64,000 bases of DNA, taken from assembly GCA_037962975.1 (NCBI GenBank), contig CM075670.1, positions 153,144,501-153,208,500 of the forward strand, in the 5' to 3' direction. Numbering within the stretch: the stretch's first letter is position 1; each line of letters begins with the position of its first letter. This stretch comes from Clitoria ternatea (Eukaryota; Streptophyta; Magnoliopsida; Fabales; Fabaceae). Under the pieces are notes generated by a model. It was not told where the DNA came from, ran no database searches, and worked only from the letters and a program-made list of their open reading frames with translations. Of this stretch, positions 12,232-23,704 are shown one piece after another. Position numbers and translations under genes: made by a program.

Positions 12232-12402
12232 AGCGTTCAAGCGAAAGCCAACATAGCGTACACTCGCCCTAGCGAGAACCAGTACACTTGAGCGAGGCTG
12301 CCCACTTTTCGAGCGAAGGACCCTGCGCTTGAGCGAAGCCAAAGGCAACAGCCTCCTATCAGATCAAACTCGCTGGGCAAATACTTTGTTCGCTGCAGCG
12401 AG
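12232..12402 (-). repeat. GCYYRRGC-type palindrome cluster in B LTR
   Basis: Includes CTCGCCCTAGCGAG (12263-12276), CGCTTGAGCGAAGC (from about 12326), and TTCGCTGCAGCGAG (12389-12402). It lies about 155-325 bp from the LTR 3' end, the same relative place as in A, C and D. CACTCGG words follow at 12425-12800. Confidence 0.78.
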
Positions 12403-13721
12403 TAACTACAATCAGCTATTTAGACACTCGGGATCCAGAGTATCCTACAACTCATTCACTCGGAAAATGATAGCTAGTCCACTCGGCATGGGACATCTTG
12501 TTCGCTCAGGGAAAATCATTAAGTCAATCCCCACTCAGACTTAGTCTAATCTTAACCACCCGGAATACAGATCCTCACTCACTCGGATTTTACATCATTC
12601 ACTCGGATTATCATACACTTAGAATCCATTCCACTCTAAACCACTACACTAACTCCTCTCTCAGAAGAGGATCACTCAAGGTTTCCACTCGGGAATGCAA
12701 ACTCTTCCTCACTCGGGGTTTACTTATATCTTTCACTCAGAATCACTCAAACGTATTCACTCGGAAAAGCCACCCAGTAATCCTCACTCGGGACCGGATC
12801 TAAATCTCCTATATTCCTCTCAGGGTTCAACAACTTAGAGTTATTCACTCAGCATCAGTCATATCCCAGTCGGTAAGAAGCATCAAATCAATATAAAGCA
12901 CTTATATATAAATATACGTTCCCAGAGATATAAACCTGCCCACAATCTAATCTACCGACCCATATATATGTAACCATATACACGGAATACTCATTATCTT
13001 AACATTATACATTTACCAATATTTACAGATCCACACAAGTGACACCATGACTATACTTCTCAAGGTCAATCTTTATAAATAAATTTGTTTAATTATCATT
13101 TTACATGAGAGCCGGCCAAGGCTACACTAACTGAACATAATAAACGCAATACAAGCACTCAACAGTCGGAGTGCACCACACTCGGACTTGAGGCCCTATC
13201 ATCATTTCTGAGTCCGTCTTGCACACACTGAAAAATGATATAAGGGTGAGCTTTTACATATAAAATGACAGTTATTGACTCAGATTATACCATAATCCTC
13301 GACTATGCAATTCATACAATTCAATCATCCATAACACACTCTGCCGTTTAAATATGAATATTCACTCATCGTAAGCCGATCGAAATTCATTCCAGCCAAT
13401 CCACTCGGTTATATAAAACTCACATCATTTGCAATCACGTATAATCACAACCATAGGCTAATACTGCACTCGGCAATAGCATATACATATATATGTACAT
13501 ATATTCAATCACACATGGACATATAATTCATATCATTCATCACAGCATGTATAATACTCATGATATCATATTTCACTCGGCAAATACATTAGTATGCATG
13601 CTTCAATCCAATTAATTCATGTCCACATATGCAAACATTTCGTATTGAGCTTGGTATCAATCAAGAATGTGCACACATCAATTCACCCAGATTCGGTTAC
13701 CAGTTTTTATTGTTGCAACAT

Positions 13722-14062
13722 AGGCTCCAAGCCTTTCACTCAACTCCAAGCTGATTCGGCTGTTTTACAGGTACCAAACCGTTTGCCCTCACGCGTAACA
13801 CAATTGCTCTAAGCAACAACGGGAGTGTCACGGGCAGCCCCGAGTCCAACTCGGTAAGCCTGCCTTGAGTCCAACCCAAGGTCTTCAAGCGTCCAACGCT
13901 TAGTGCACTCGGCACTGCCCCAAGTCCAACCCAGGGTCTTTTATATAATTCAACACATATTCATCTGATTGCCGATCGGTATTAAGCGTCCAACGCTATA
14001 TGTTCTAAGCATTTCAGTGGCGAATCGGATGAATATGGTCTTTCATCAGGCGTCCAACGCCT
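13722..14062 (-). repeat. Mid-LTR mini-hairpin array of B (loop CCA on plus strand)
   Basis: Read on the plus strand: AGGCT-CCA-AGCCT (13722-13734), TTGCT-CTA-AGCAA (13804-13816), CCGAGT-CCA-ACTCGG (13840-13854), CCTTGAGT-CCA-ACCCAAGG (13863-13881, one mismatch), AAGCGT-CCA-ACGCTT (13887-13901), AGTGC-ACTCG-GCACT (13902-13916), AAGCGT-CCA-ACGCTA (13984-13998) and AGGCGT-CCA-ACGCCT (14048-14062). Neighbouring hairpins differ by paired changes (AAGCGT/ACGCTT versus AGGCGT/ACGCCT). In the element's sense the loop is TGG closed by T-A. Confidence 0.85.
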
Positions 14063-15509
14063 ATGCACTCGACATTCAATGTATCAATCATATGCATCCA
14101 ATGCAATACCACAACACATGCACACGGCAATCACATGCACTCGGCAATCCATGCACTCAGCAATACACGTACTCGGCTTTCTCATCAACAGCCATAATAT
14201 CTCATACCTTCACATGGAATTCACACAGCATTGCATGCACTCGGCAATTTACCTATAACACTCGGTAATCATAATATTCACATGCATTTCAAGCTTTTTA
14301 ACACCACATTATGCCCTGCCCCATGCCTTATTGCACTCGACTATTCACAATCCCATCACATACATCAACTATATTGTATCATTCAGAGTCATAATCAGGA
14401 GTCGGTATAACAATGACGGAGTACATGCACTCGAAAACCATAATACCATTCACGTTTACATGCATCTAATCATATAATCACACACACAGGTATCAGTAAA
14501 TAACCACACAATGCACTCAGCATTCCTCATATGCATCTCATACACTTAACATAAACATCATCAACAAGCATCATACTTCATATAGATGGAAAATCATACA
14601 CAACGCAAATAATAAATGTCATACATCCGATTTACTACTCAACAACATACGACATCCAGAAGACACAACACAGTACATTAGCTCCACCCAGAAACCCGTC
14701 CATAAACTATACACTTGACATGCAAAGCACCCCCTACCTGGAATGAAGCTTCCAGTCGGTCAACGCGATACCCTGTTCCAGAGGAACGCCGAGTCACTCA
14801 ACTTACAGCTTGGAAGAACCAGAAGCATCCTCGAACTAACAATGTTGACCAGTCGTCCTTCGACCACTCCCTTCAACCCACACAACCACTGGGCTCAGAC
14901 GTTGGGCTCGGCACTCCGCATGGAGAACTCAAAGCTATCTCTACATCCACGAGTAGTTTGATTTTGCTAGCAAGAGAGGGTTCCTGATTCAGGGCATCTC
15001 AACGTCACTAAGTTGGGTGGAGGAGAAGATGACGAGGAAGGAGACGAAGGAACAGCGAGGAAGGAAACGGGTTACATGCAGAGGGAAATGCACACTCTCA
15101 CCCTCTCTGGCTCGTCGAGGAAGGAAGGAGGACTCCGATCCTCAGGCACCACTGTCGCGAGCTCACAAAAACAGAGAACAGAGGAGAAAGAAGAAGATCG
15201 AAGAGTGAAGAAGAAGAAGAAAAGAAGAGAGAACGGAAGGGAGAGAAGTCTGAAGGGAAAAATAAATAATAAAATGGCCCAGTAGCACATATAGGCATGC
15301 ACAGAGAAGGGAAGAGTGGGGTGGGAAATCGTGCACAGCAGCAACTCCCACACGCGTCACACGCACATAGTTACAACTAATCAGCCTTTATTTCCTTAAG
15401 TTAAATTAATTAAGTCAATTATAATTAATAAATAATTTTTCCACTTTGAAATTATTATTTTAATGATTTATTTTCATTCGGCAATTAACTACTAAATTGG
15501 GATGTTACA

Positions 15510-15950
15510 AAATGTCCTCATCATAAGATCCCTGATGTGCAGCAAGTTACCATATTCTATAATGGTGTAAGACCAGTAACTAGGGTCTTGATTGATACCT
15601 CAGCTGGAGGTTCACTAACTACAAAAACTGTAGAAGAAGCTATAGATTTGATTGATGTTATGGCTTCAAATGAATGTTTAGTTAGTGAAAGGATCCAAAT
15701 CCATAAGAGAGGGATATTAGAATTAGAAGCACAAGATGCTTATTTGGCTCAAAGTAAGTTGATGACTCAGGCTTTAGAGAAACTAAGTGTACAGATTTCA
15801 GGACTCTAAAAGCCTAGTCAAGTTTGCACGATGAGCTGTGACTTTTATGGTGGAGACCATGAAAATGGCATGTGCGATCCAAATGTGCCTACTGAACATC
15901 ATACTCATCAGAATTGTCCTACCATAGTCTCATACTGAGCATAACATTTC
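15510..15950 (+). pseudogene. Athila-type gag remnant interrupted by element B
   Basis: Translation from the LTR edge gives KCPHHKIPDVQQ then TIFYNGVRP...DTSAGGSLTTKTVEEA, the typical Athila gag segment (FYNG, AGG, MASN). After a stop near 15810 a decayed zinc knuckle can be read (CDFYGGDHENGMC, second Cys lost). The left half of this gag should lie beyond element B, outside the window. It is distinct from the gag of E (about 40116) and more degraded downstream. Confidence 0.8.
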
Positions 15951-18900
15951 TTTGCTAGAGCGATTAAAGAACACCAAGTCCCTGCTATACAAGGGTATCA
16001 AGGACATGCATATCCTACTCACTATTGATCCATCTCATCATCACAATTCATGATCACTTTACAACAAGACTTGGCTCTACACGATCATAGTTACACTCTA
16101 TCTTTAGTCAAAGTACACTGGGTTTGCATTGCTATGTCCGGCCTCGGGGAGCTACCCTCGAGCCATTGGGGTTACAACCCAGTTGCACTCACAAGATCCT
16201 CCCTAGGGATTGAACACGAGTGTCCTCTAGCGTACCCCTTACTACTACTCTAGTTTTCATTATGACCTTCCGTCCAAATCATATACATATGATGCATGAT
16301 CAATGCATAATTTTTTTATCTTTTACTTTCATATAGTAAATGTCATCCCATTAGCCCATCCTTTTCCTTAATGCCAGGGATAAGATATATTTATTTCTTA
16401 CTTAAAACTAAACACTTTAACTATCCATTTAGTTTATGCTATATATATTTTCAACGTCTCCCTTCTTTTAGTAACGAAAGGTTGGTACCTAATGAATTTT
16501 ATCCTAAGCTCCTTATGCCATTGCTACCTAGTAGAGAACTGATTAAATTTTAGGGAACTGTCCTTACTTACTAGAGCATGGGTTATCCCAATCCAAGCAT
16601 TATTCCTGAAATATCTTATTAATTAATATGGTCTAAATACGTGTGTATTCATTACCAACTTGTCTTTAGTAAGTGTTTACTATTTATTTTATTTTATCTT
16701 ATTTTATTTATTACTTAATTTAATATAACCTAATTTAGGGGATTTATAAACTTATGAGGTTGCATCTAGTTAACAAAAGATTATTTTATTTATTATGGTA
16801 GATAGGTTTTCCTTCCTTAACTACGATTTGTAAGACATTTCCTAGTTTTACAACTTAATAAGTTCCTAATACTAATTAATTATTTTGATTAAGATTCTCC
16901 TTAGTAATTCTAACTTCTATAAGTTCTAACTTGAATAAGAGTGCAAGGTTTCTTAACTTTTAAGACTTGTGATTTTATCATAAATAATGTTTATTTCTAG
17001 ACGTCCTTGCAACAAAATTGAATATGGCTTCAGAGTTAATCCTGGTTATTAATGGCAATTAAGGACAAAGTAGCCCCATTTCATAATCAATTTTACTTTC
17101 ATATAAGCTTATCACTTTTCTCCATCATCTCATCACATCTTCCTACATCACTAACTTATTACGGGCAGACCCTACTGAGACATAGTCTTTAATCCATTAT
17201 CCATAAGCCTTTAATATGTCTAAGTAGATTTAATCACAACATAACCCAGTATTATCAATCATGACTTACTCTTACTCAAATTAATAATGACACTATGACA
17301 CCCTCCATTAAGTAGGACTTGTTCCCACACTGGAACGTCCCACTTAATTAAGGAGTCGTAAGTTATTTAGAAAAATAGGACTTTTTTGTTGGCGATCATC
17401 AATGCATAGTTTGAAATAAATATTATAATAAAGTAGGTTAATTCTTCATGGCAGTAGTGTACTCAAAAGATACGGGGCTCGTAGGCTCCCAATAACAACT
17501 ACTATAATATTAACATAATATGAACTAAATGTCAGGACTTATAACGATCTCGATGCAAACAGTAGATACTAGCAGTCTACGTCCACCACTCAACGTCCAC
17601 TACTACAGGTAGTCCAGCTTCTGTCCGCGCTTGTCTTTCCCTTCAGCTAATGATCATAATGGAGGAATACCATATACAACACAAAGGGGTGAGTATAAGC
17701 TCTCAACCCATGTAACTCACATGTAAGGGTGGCCATAGATATTATACAAACAGGCATGTACTAAATAAATACAAAGAACTTACATAACATGTACCATAGT
17801 AACCATATAGTAATTTGGAATATACGTAGGGAGAATAAACAACAATAGAGTTAGTCATAAAGTTATGGTATGCTATGCATGTGTTAGGCTCATTCTTACT
17901 TATCTTGATTGAATGCCAGTGTGCAATGGGGCCTAACTCCCGCTCAGCAACCTCACATATCAATATTCATGTGCACAAACCTTATCCTCTTGCCCAACTA
18001 GAGCGACTGGAGCTCGCCTTGTTCTATTCCCACAAAAGAATAAAGACTCACAAGCCTATCAATAATTGATCCAACACACATCTCACCAGAATGGGCCTTA
18101 CACGGTTATAGAAACCCTTGTCCAAAGTCAAAGTACATCAGAGTTGCCATGGGCTGTCTGGTTTTGGGGACAAATCCGAGCCATTGGAGGTCTGCCCTCG
18201 ATATACTCCTAAGACCACCCTTAGGGGATCGAGACACCTGTTATTTCTTCAGTGTACCCATCACTGTATGCTCTAAGGGATCACTATTACATTCTTCCTC
18301 AACTCCATATGCAACATGTAATTTACTTGTTCTATTATAAGGGCGCTCGGGTACTAGACGGAACCTTACTCACCCGACGTATTTGTCCTTAAAGCGTTTA
18401 AACTACTTACCATAAATTCTTTGCATGAGGAGAATATTGGGAATCAAGCCCTAGGTGCTACCTAAATTATCCTTCTTAGGAGCACAAAGGTTTGGTCTCC
18501 AAGTAGTTTTTAATACAAGAAAATTTCTAGGAACTTAATATCTATTTCATTTTTAAATCCTTTTTATAAAAGAATATCTTAAGGTATTTTCTTTTATTAA
18601 AAGTTTTATGGAGACAAAATTGCTAACTCATTTATTTTTACTTCTAAAAATATAATTTTATATCCAAGTACTAAGTTTCAAAAAAAGAAGGTAAGAACAA
18701 AGTACATTAACTTTTCTTACAATTTTTTATCTTTACCAATATCGTCCCGTCGTATTAACTTACGATGAACGAACTAGATTGGCCTTAATTGTTTAAAAAT
18801 TACTAGGACTTTAATAAAAATACTTTATTATATTTATTAAAATCCTTCCTAGGCTCATACATAAAAATAAAATTTTCTTTGAGTAAATGAGAATTATAAA

Positions 18901-19299
18901 ATTGTTATTTCTTATCATTTTTCAAAAACTTTGTTTTTGTTGTATTTTGTCTAGAAAATTCCAAATTGAGTGACTCCAAAGTCAAAAGTTCTTAACTTTT
19001 AAAATAATAATTAAATATAATAAATTTAAGTGTCAATTCTATCCAGAAATAGGTCCTACATGAAAATACACTAAAGTGCTAAAGTTTATCCTTTTAGCTT
19101 TCGTAAAAACGCATTTAAGGACAAATAGCGCGTCAAAATTTCTTGAAACCAATTTTCTAATACTCAAAATTCACCTCATATATCACAGAATACACACTCA
19201 AAATTCACCTCATATTTGCTCACGAAAATGTTTTATTCTGATTCTAACTGATGACATATCTTTTTACCTTTAATTACTTACTCTGTTTGTCTGTTTTAT
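15951..19299. other. Decayed repeat DNA, no coding seen
   Basis: AT-rich intergenic sequence. Two stretches, about 16027-16260 and 18069-18350, are diverged copies of one another (shared blocks include GTCAAAGTACA, GAGCCATTGG and a run starting GATCCTCC or GACCACCC). They are about 2 kb apart and could be LTR or tandem copies of an old element. A hairpin lies at 17303-17355. A 20-base block beginning ACTCAAAATTCACC is repeated in tandem near 19161 and 19197. I recognise no protein. Confidence 0.5.
17303..17355. repeat. Imperfect hairpin, arms about 23 bp
   Basis: The left arm CTCCATTAAGTAGGACTTG plus TTCC pairs with GGAACGTCCCACTTAAT plus TAAGGAG, around loop CACACT, with a few mismatches and one gap. 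TGACACCC directly precedes it (17296-17303), so it may mark the end of an old LTR. Confidence 0.6.
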
Positions 19300-19782
19300 C
19301 TACTGTTAAATTATAATAATTGTGTTTTAGCGTAATTTGTCAGTAATCTCCATTTATAATTTTTATTTCACTATTTGTTAGTAATCACTGTTTTCTTATT
19401 TTTATTGTTACTATTGAGTGTTGAATTTTATGATTTCTGTTTTCTTTTACTGTTACTGTTTACTAGTGATTGTTGTTTTAATTTCTACTATTTCTGTTTA
19501 GTTTGTGTTAATTAGTATGTTTAAAATAAATTAAGCTTTCATCCTAAAATAAAATCTATTGAATTAACTAAGTTTAATTTGATTTGATTTTATTTTACAG
19601 GTTATCAATTATTGGAAGCTTCTTGATTATCTTGCAAATAAAATCCTATTTTCACTATGCCTTTAACGTGAAGTACATGAATGAATGAATGGTTATTTTT
19701 GTGCAGCTTGGAACTTGAATAAAATAATGCTTCTCCTTTCATCTTTTCACGTGAGAATGCTTCTACAAGGCTAAATGTTAAT

Positions 19783-19807
19783 CCAATTTTGACTTAGTCA
19801 AAATTGG
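19783..19807. promoter_or_regulatory. Inverted W-box-like palindrome (11-bp arms)
   Basis: Arms CCAATTTTGAC and GTCAAAATTGG flank TTA. Each arm holds a TTGAC W-box core. A second copy with 8-bp arms lies at 19854-19872. The first is about 585 bp upstream of the TATA box at 20392, close to the spacing in element E. Confidence 0.6.
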
Positions 19808-20391
19808 ACTTAAATGGTTTCAAGGATGCAATTCACGTTGGAGAATTTTTTTTATTTTGACTTAGTCAAAATTGAATGCAAAAGGCTCCATGTTTATATT
19901 ATTTTAATACAAACAAGCTTAGCACAAGGTCCCATCATCCTTGCTCATGAATTCCACGTGAATTGAAGAAAAGAAAAAGGCACCCTTTTAGCAAGCTGTA
20001 TCACGTAAAACCTGACAGCAAAACAACAAGATTTTTAAAAAATTAAAAGCTGCTGAAAAAAAGAGAAAGTGGGACAGCAACAAAACAACAAGAAATTAGA
20101 CAGCATTTGTCAAGAATTCTGCACCCTTTTTGCTGTTGTTTTAACGTCAATAATGCTGCTGGAAAATAGGAAAAATTGGACAGCACAACCACAAGCTCCC
20201 AACATGAAATAAATGCTAAATACCCATGATGCTTTCACGTGAAAAGCTGGCTGGTACAGCAGTGAATGAAACAACATAAAAATGGGTCATTTTTAACGTG
20301 AATGGGGAAAGCAAAAACAAGCTGGAATGGGTTCCCATTTTTAGCTTTAGATGGGCAACGAAAATTGCAAGAAAAGCAGAAAGAATGACAG

Positions 20392-20399
20392 TATATATA
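20392..20399 (+). promoter_or_regulatory. TATA box of the LTR remnant
   Basis: TATATATA is followed about 20-60 bases on by an AGAG/GCAG-rich segment resembling the one after the TATA box in element E. A G-box within TTTCACGTGAAAAGC lies near 20234. Confidence 0.45.
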
Positions 20400-21319
20400 G
20401 CAGAGTGTTCAAAACAGAGAGTGTTCAGAGGAGAGGAGCAGAGAAGCAGTGGACAGCAGAAGAATTCCGGAGGAGCGTCATTCCGGGTTCGGTTTTTATT
20501 TTGTTTTAATTATGGAGGGCTAAAACCCTTAGATTGATTTTCTTGGAGGTTAATGTAATGTTATTTTTGAGGTTTTGATTTTTAATACATTTCCTTGTTG
20601 TTAAACTCTTCATAATTCTAGCTCAATTATTTAACGTCTATATTGTTTAATTAAGTTGTATGCTTAATCAATTTAATTATATAGTTAGAATTAAATAAAA
20701 ATTATATTAAGATAGATTTAGAAATATACATTCTTAATGAATGTTTCAAAAATCAATCTTAATAGTTGTGGTTTGCTTAATTCCATAACGTTGAAGCTAG
20801 TTTATGTATGTAGGCGATGTTCTATGTATGTTCAATAATTCCTAGAATTTAAAATCTACTTGACTCCTTTTGCTTAATTAGGATGCTTGATTAAAATCTT
20901 CATTTTATGAAAGTAAAGGAATTACGAATTAAAAGACGCTTAGTTGATTAATTCAAATTGAACTAAGGAATTGACAGTAAGGAAATGTATAGAAACCTTT
21001 TCAAATCCAAGGATAAAATAAATTACAATACTCCAAGAAAATCAATCGTTCGTTATTTACTTGTTCTACACTCATTTTGTATTTTGTATTCTATTTTAAA
21101 TTTTTGTAACAATCAAACCCCCCCCCAGTGTATGTTTGTTGAACTTCTGTTTGTAAAAAGAAAATTATTAAATTTTGTTTGTTAAATTTTAGTTTGTTAA
21201 AATTAGTTTAAGACTTGATTTTCCTAAATTTTTATGTTGATCTTCGAGAGAACGACCTAGGTTGACACCCTAGTACTACATTAATTAATTTTAATGTACT
21301 AATTTGACGGGATCACGAC

Positions 21320-22244
21320 AGCCAACGTCACTAACTCATCGTTCACGCCTATACTTGGGTCTCTTTTTAATCCTTTTCAATTTCAACATTTTATTCATAC
21401 TTTCATCATCATTTTTCATAATTTAAATCACTCCAAACAGCCACCATGTCATGCTACTCAAAAAGTCAAAATTTATCGATGCATTCATAAGTTAATTCTA
21501 TGAATTCAACATACAAAACAATTATCATAAATACAAGCAATTAATTCCTTAATTCACAAAAATTCTAAAGTTAAATTAAATCATTTTTAGTTTATTTTCC
21601 TTCATCAAAAATCAAAATTTTAACTAGTCATATTTCTCACAACTATCAAGTTAGTAAAATTACTTTTGTCTAGAAACCTCTAAGTTTAGTGCATTAAATT
21701 TAAGGTGACGTTTTCCAACAGCAATATACTTCTATGGATTACAACTTTTAAAAGCATTTTCAAGCATCTTTAGTTCACTTAAATCCTAAAAATATTAAGG
21801 TACAAGGTGCATCCATTTGATTTAAAGGAAAACTCATCTTTTTAACCTTTTTAACAACAAAGAAATGATTTCTTAACAATTATCAAGGCTGTCATTTTTT
21901 TAAGAGTAACTTCTATGCATCCAAAATTTATATCTCAAGCATCTAAAATCCATTTCAAGCATTGGGGAAGGGATCACGTTAATTTAAGCTTTAAGGACCA
22001 TGATTTTTTTGAGTTATCACTTAGTAAAATGAACATGCATGCATCCAAAATTTTCTGCAGCAACACAACCATAAAAAATTTAGCAATTCACAATTTAAAT
22101 CTCATAAGATTTATAGATTTTGCAAGATCATGGTGCAGCCATGGTACCACGTAAAATGACATAGATTTTTGCAAATAGTTTTCATGATCAAGACCACAAA
22201 ATAAAGCATTTAAAGGGAGGTACCAAGGTGTGAGTTCTAGGGGC
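21320..22244. other. AT-rich unclassified DNA left of solo LTR C
   Basis: No ORF or known motif is supported. Together with 24920-25561 it forms one stretch interrupted by solo LTR C. Confidence 0.5.
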
Positions 22245-22431
22245 AACCATATAACACCCTAATTTTAATAAATAAATAAAACCCAAAAACATGGAAAATT
22301 TTTGCCAAATAAACCAAGAAGAATCGGCACAAAAGGAATAAGGGAGAGGAAGACAAGAGGACCAAAAACCGACCCAAGAAGGTAGACAGCGGGAGGAGAA
22401 ACGCACAGGCGGATCCCACAAACAAAGCCCA

Positions 22432-22570
22432 CTCGCCCAAGCGAGGTCCAACACGCTTGAGCGAGGCAGCCCAACTCGCTCGAGCGGAGTACCATACGCT
22501 TAAGCGAACTACCCAAAAGCCTTCCAAATCCACACACTCACTGGAGCGAATCCTTCATTCGCTGAGCGAG
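22432..22570 (-). repeat. GCYYRRGC palindrome cluster in solo LTR C
   Basis: Includes CTCGCCCAAGCGAG (22432-22445), ACGCTTGAGCGAG (22453-22465), CTCGCTCGAGCGGAG (22475-22489), CGCTTAAGCG (22498-22507) and TCGCTGAGCGA (22559-22569). It sits about 180-320 bp from the LTR 3' end. Confidence 0.82.
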
Positions 22571-23460
22571 GAGCTACACTCGGCTATCTAGACACTCGGG
22601 ACCCAAAGTTATCATACAACTCATTCACTCGAAAAATGATAGCTACTCCACTCGGCATCGACAACTTATTCGCTCGGGGAAATCATTAAGTCAGTCCCCA
22701 CTCGGTTTTCTTCTAATCTTAACCACTCAGAAATATTTAGTTATTCTACACTCGGGAAAATCCTAACAGTTATCACTCGGTAAGTATCTAGATCAATCCT
22801 CACTCGGTATCCCGTGCTCTCATTCACTCGGTAATACTTAAACTCTTCTGCACTCAGAATAAATCATGGTCTCGCTTCCCACATCAACTCTTAACCCCAT
22901 TTCTACCCATAGCTATACCAACCTCGCGTACTCCATAAGTATGCATACATGTATTACTCGGATCATTCACGCAATATAGAACAACACACAGTATGATAGA
23001 TATAAAGAGGGATATAAATAATTACAGGCACAAAATCACTTCTTCTACCCAAGAGGGTTCAAGTTCTAGTATAAAGAGACTACGACTGAAATACGAGCTG
23101 GCCAAGGCTTAACAAGACATATACACAGCATATACATAAACACATAATTTCCATAGTGCACCAGCACTTCACTCGGCATTCAGCTCCTCTTCCATTCATC
23201 ATTTCGAGAGACATTCACTGAAAAATTGCCACAGTAGGGGGTGAGTATCTTAGATATTAAATGATAGATACTGACTCGGATTATCCTCAATCATGCAGCA
23301 ATATAAATACACACGGTTATCATTAAACATGCACATAACATTTCAATAACATTAACAATCATACATAGAACAGATTTCAATCGGCACAGTCAGTATATGC
23401 ACACAGAATAATTCACTCGGTTCCGCATTCGTGTGTAATCGGTTTTCGACATTGCAACGT

Positions 23461-23704
23461 AGGCTCCCAGCCTTTTTATACATAGCTCTCAGCTATCAAT
23501 TCAGCTCCCAGCTGCTTGGCCGTTTTACAGGTACCCAACCGTTTGCCCACAAGGTGACACCAACGCTCTCAATGCCAACGGAGGTGTTCACGGGCAGCCC
23601 GAGTCCCACTCAAAGGCTACCTTGAGTCTCACTCAAAGGATTTCATAGCGTCCCACGCTTTTAAATAACCGATGGTAGTGTCCCACACTACGTGCTCCCA
23701 GCAC
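23461..23704 (-). repeat. Mid-LTR mini-hairpin array of C (loop CCC or CTC on plus strand)
   Basis: On the plus strand: AGGCT-CCC-AGCCT (23461-23473), ATAGCT-CTC-AGCTAT (23482-23496), CAGCT-CCC-AGCTG (23502-23514), GAGT-CCC-ACTC (23601-23611), TTGAGT-CTC-ACTCAA (23622-23636), AGCGT-CCC-ACGCT (23647-23659), TAGTGT-CCC-ACACTA (23676-23690), GTGCT-CCC-AGCAC (23692-23704). Eight different perfect stems share one loop type. In sense the loop is GGG or GAG closed by T-A. A spaced repeat CATGCAATCGGT follows at 23790, 23850 (variant), 23902 and 23963. Confidence 0.9.

Larger units (their letters stand above)
9278..15509 (-). mobile_element. Element B: Tekay-related LTR element without visible coding, left part displaced
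   Basis: Minus orientation is set by the PBS (12061-12072, reverse complement of TGGTATCAGAGC) lying left of an LTR (12076-15509). The visible internal part (9278-12060) has no gag or pol, whereas gag in D starts about 250 bp from its PBS. This suggests a non-autonomous (LARD-like) derivative, unless coding lies beyond element A outside the window. The right flank AAATG (15510-15514) would be one target duplication; the other is out of view. Confidence 0.75.
12076..15509 (-). repeat. 5' LTR of element B, 3.4 kb
   Basis: On the plus strand it runs from TGTAACACCC to GGGATGTTACA. In the element's sense it starts at 15509. A TATA-like CCTATATG (minus, near 15285-15293) precedes a long pyrimidine-rich leader (minus strand of about 15010-15250, CTTCTT runs), a plausible promoter and transcript start region. 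A hairpin array (13722-14062) and a palindrome cluster (12232-12402) follow in sense order. The purine-rich plus-strand ORFs over the leader are low-complexity shadows. Confidence 0.88.
19300..21319 (+). repeat. Probable diverged Athila-like LTR remnant
   Basis: It shares ordered landmarks with the LTRs of element E: the TTTTGAC-TTA-GTCAAAA palindrome (19783-19807), CACGTG boxes, a TATA box (20392-20399) followed by a short segment rich in GCAGAG and AGAAGC, then AT-rich DNA. A plausible LTR end is GGGATCACGACA at 21308-21319. No PBS follows and I could not find a matching target duplication, so the left border is uncertain. Confidence 0.42.

Noticed and set aside
15013..15285. Lys/Glu/Arg-rich ORFs on the plus strand (also 24377-24781)
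   Set aside because: Low-complexity GAAGAA tracts antisense to LTR transcript leaders; no protein family and no conservation of frame between B and C.
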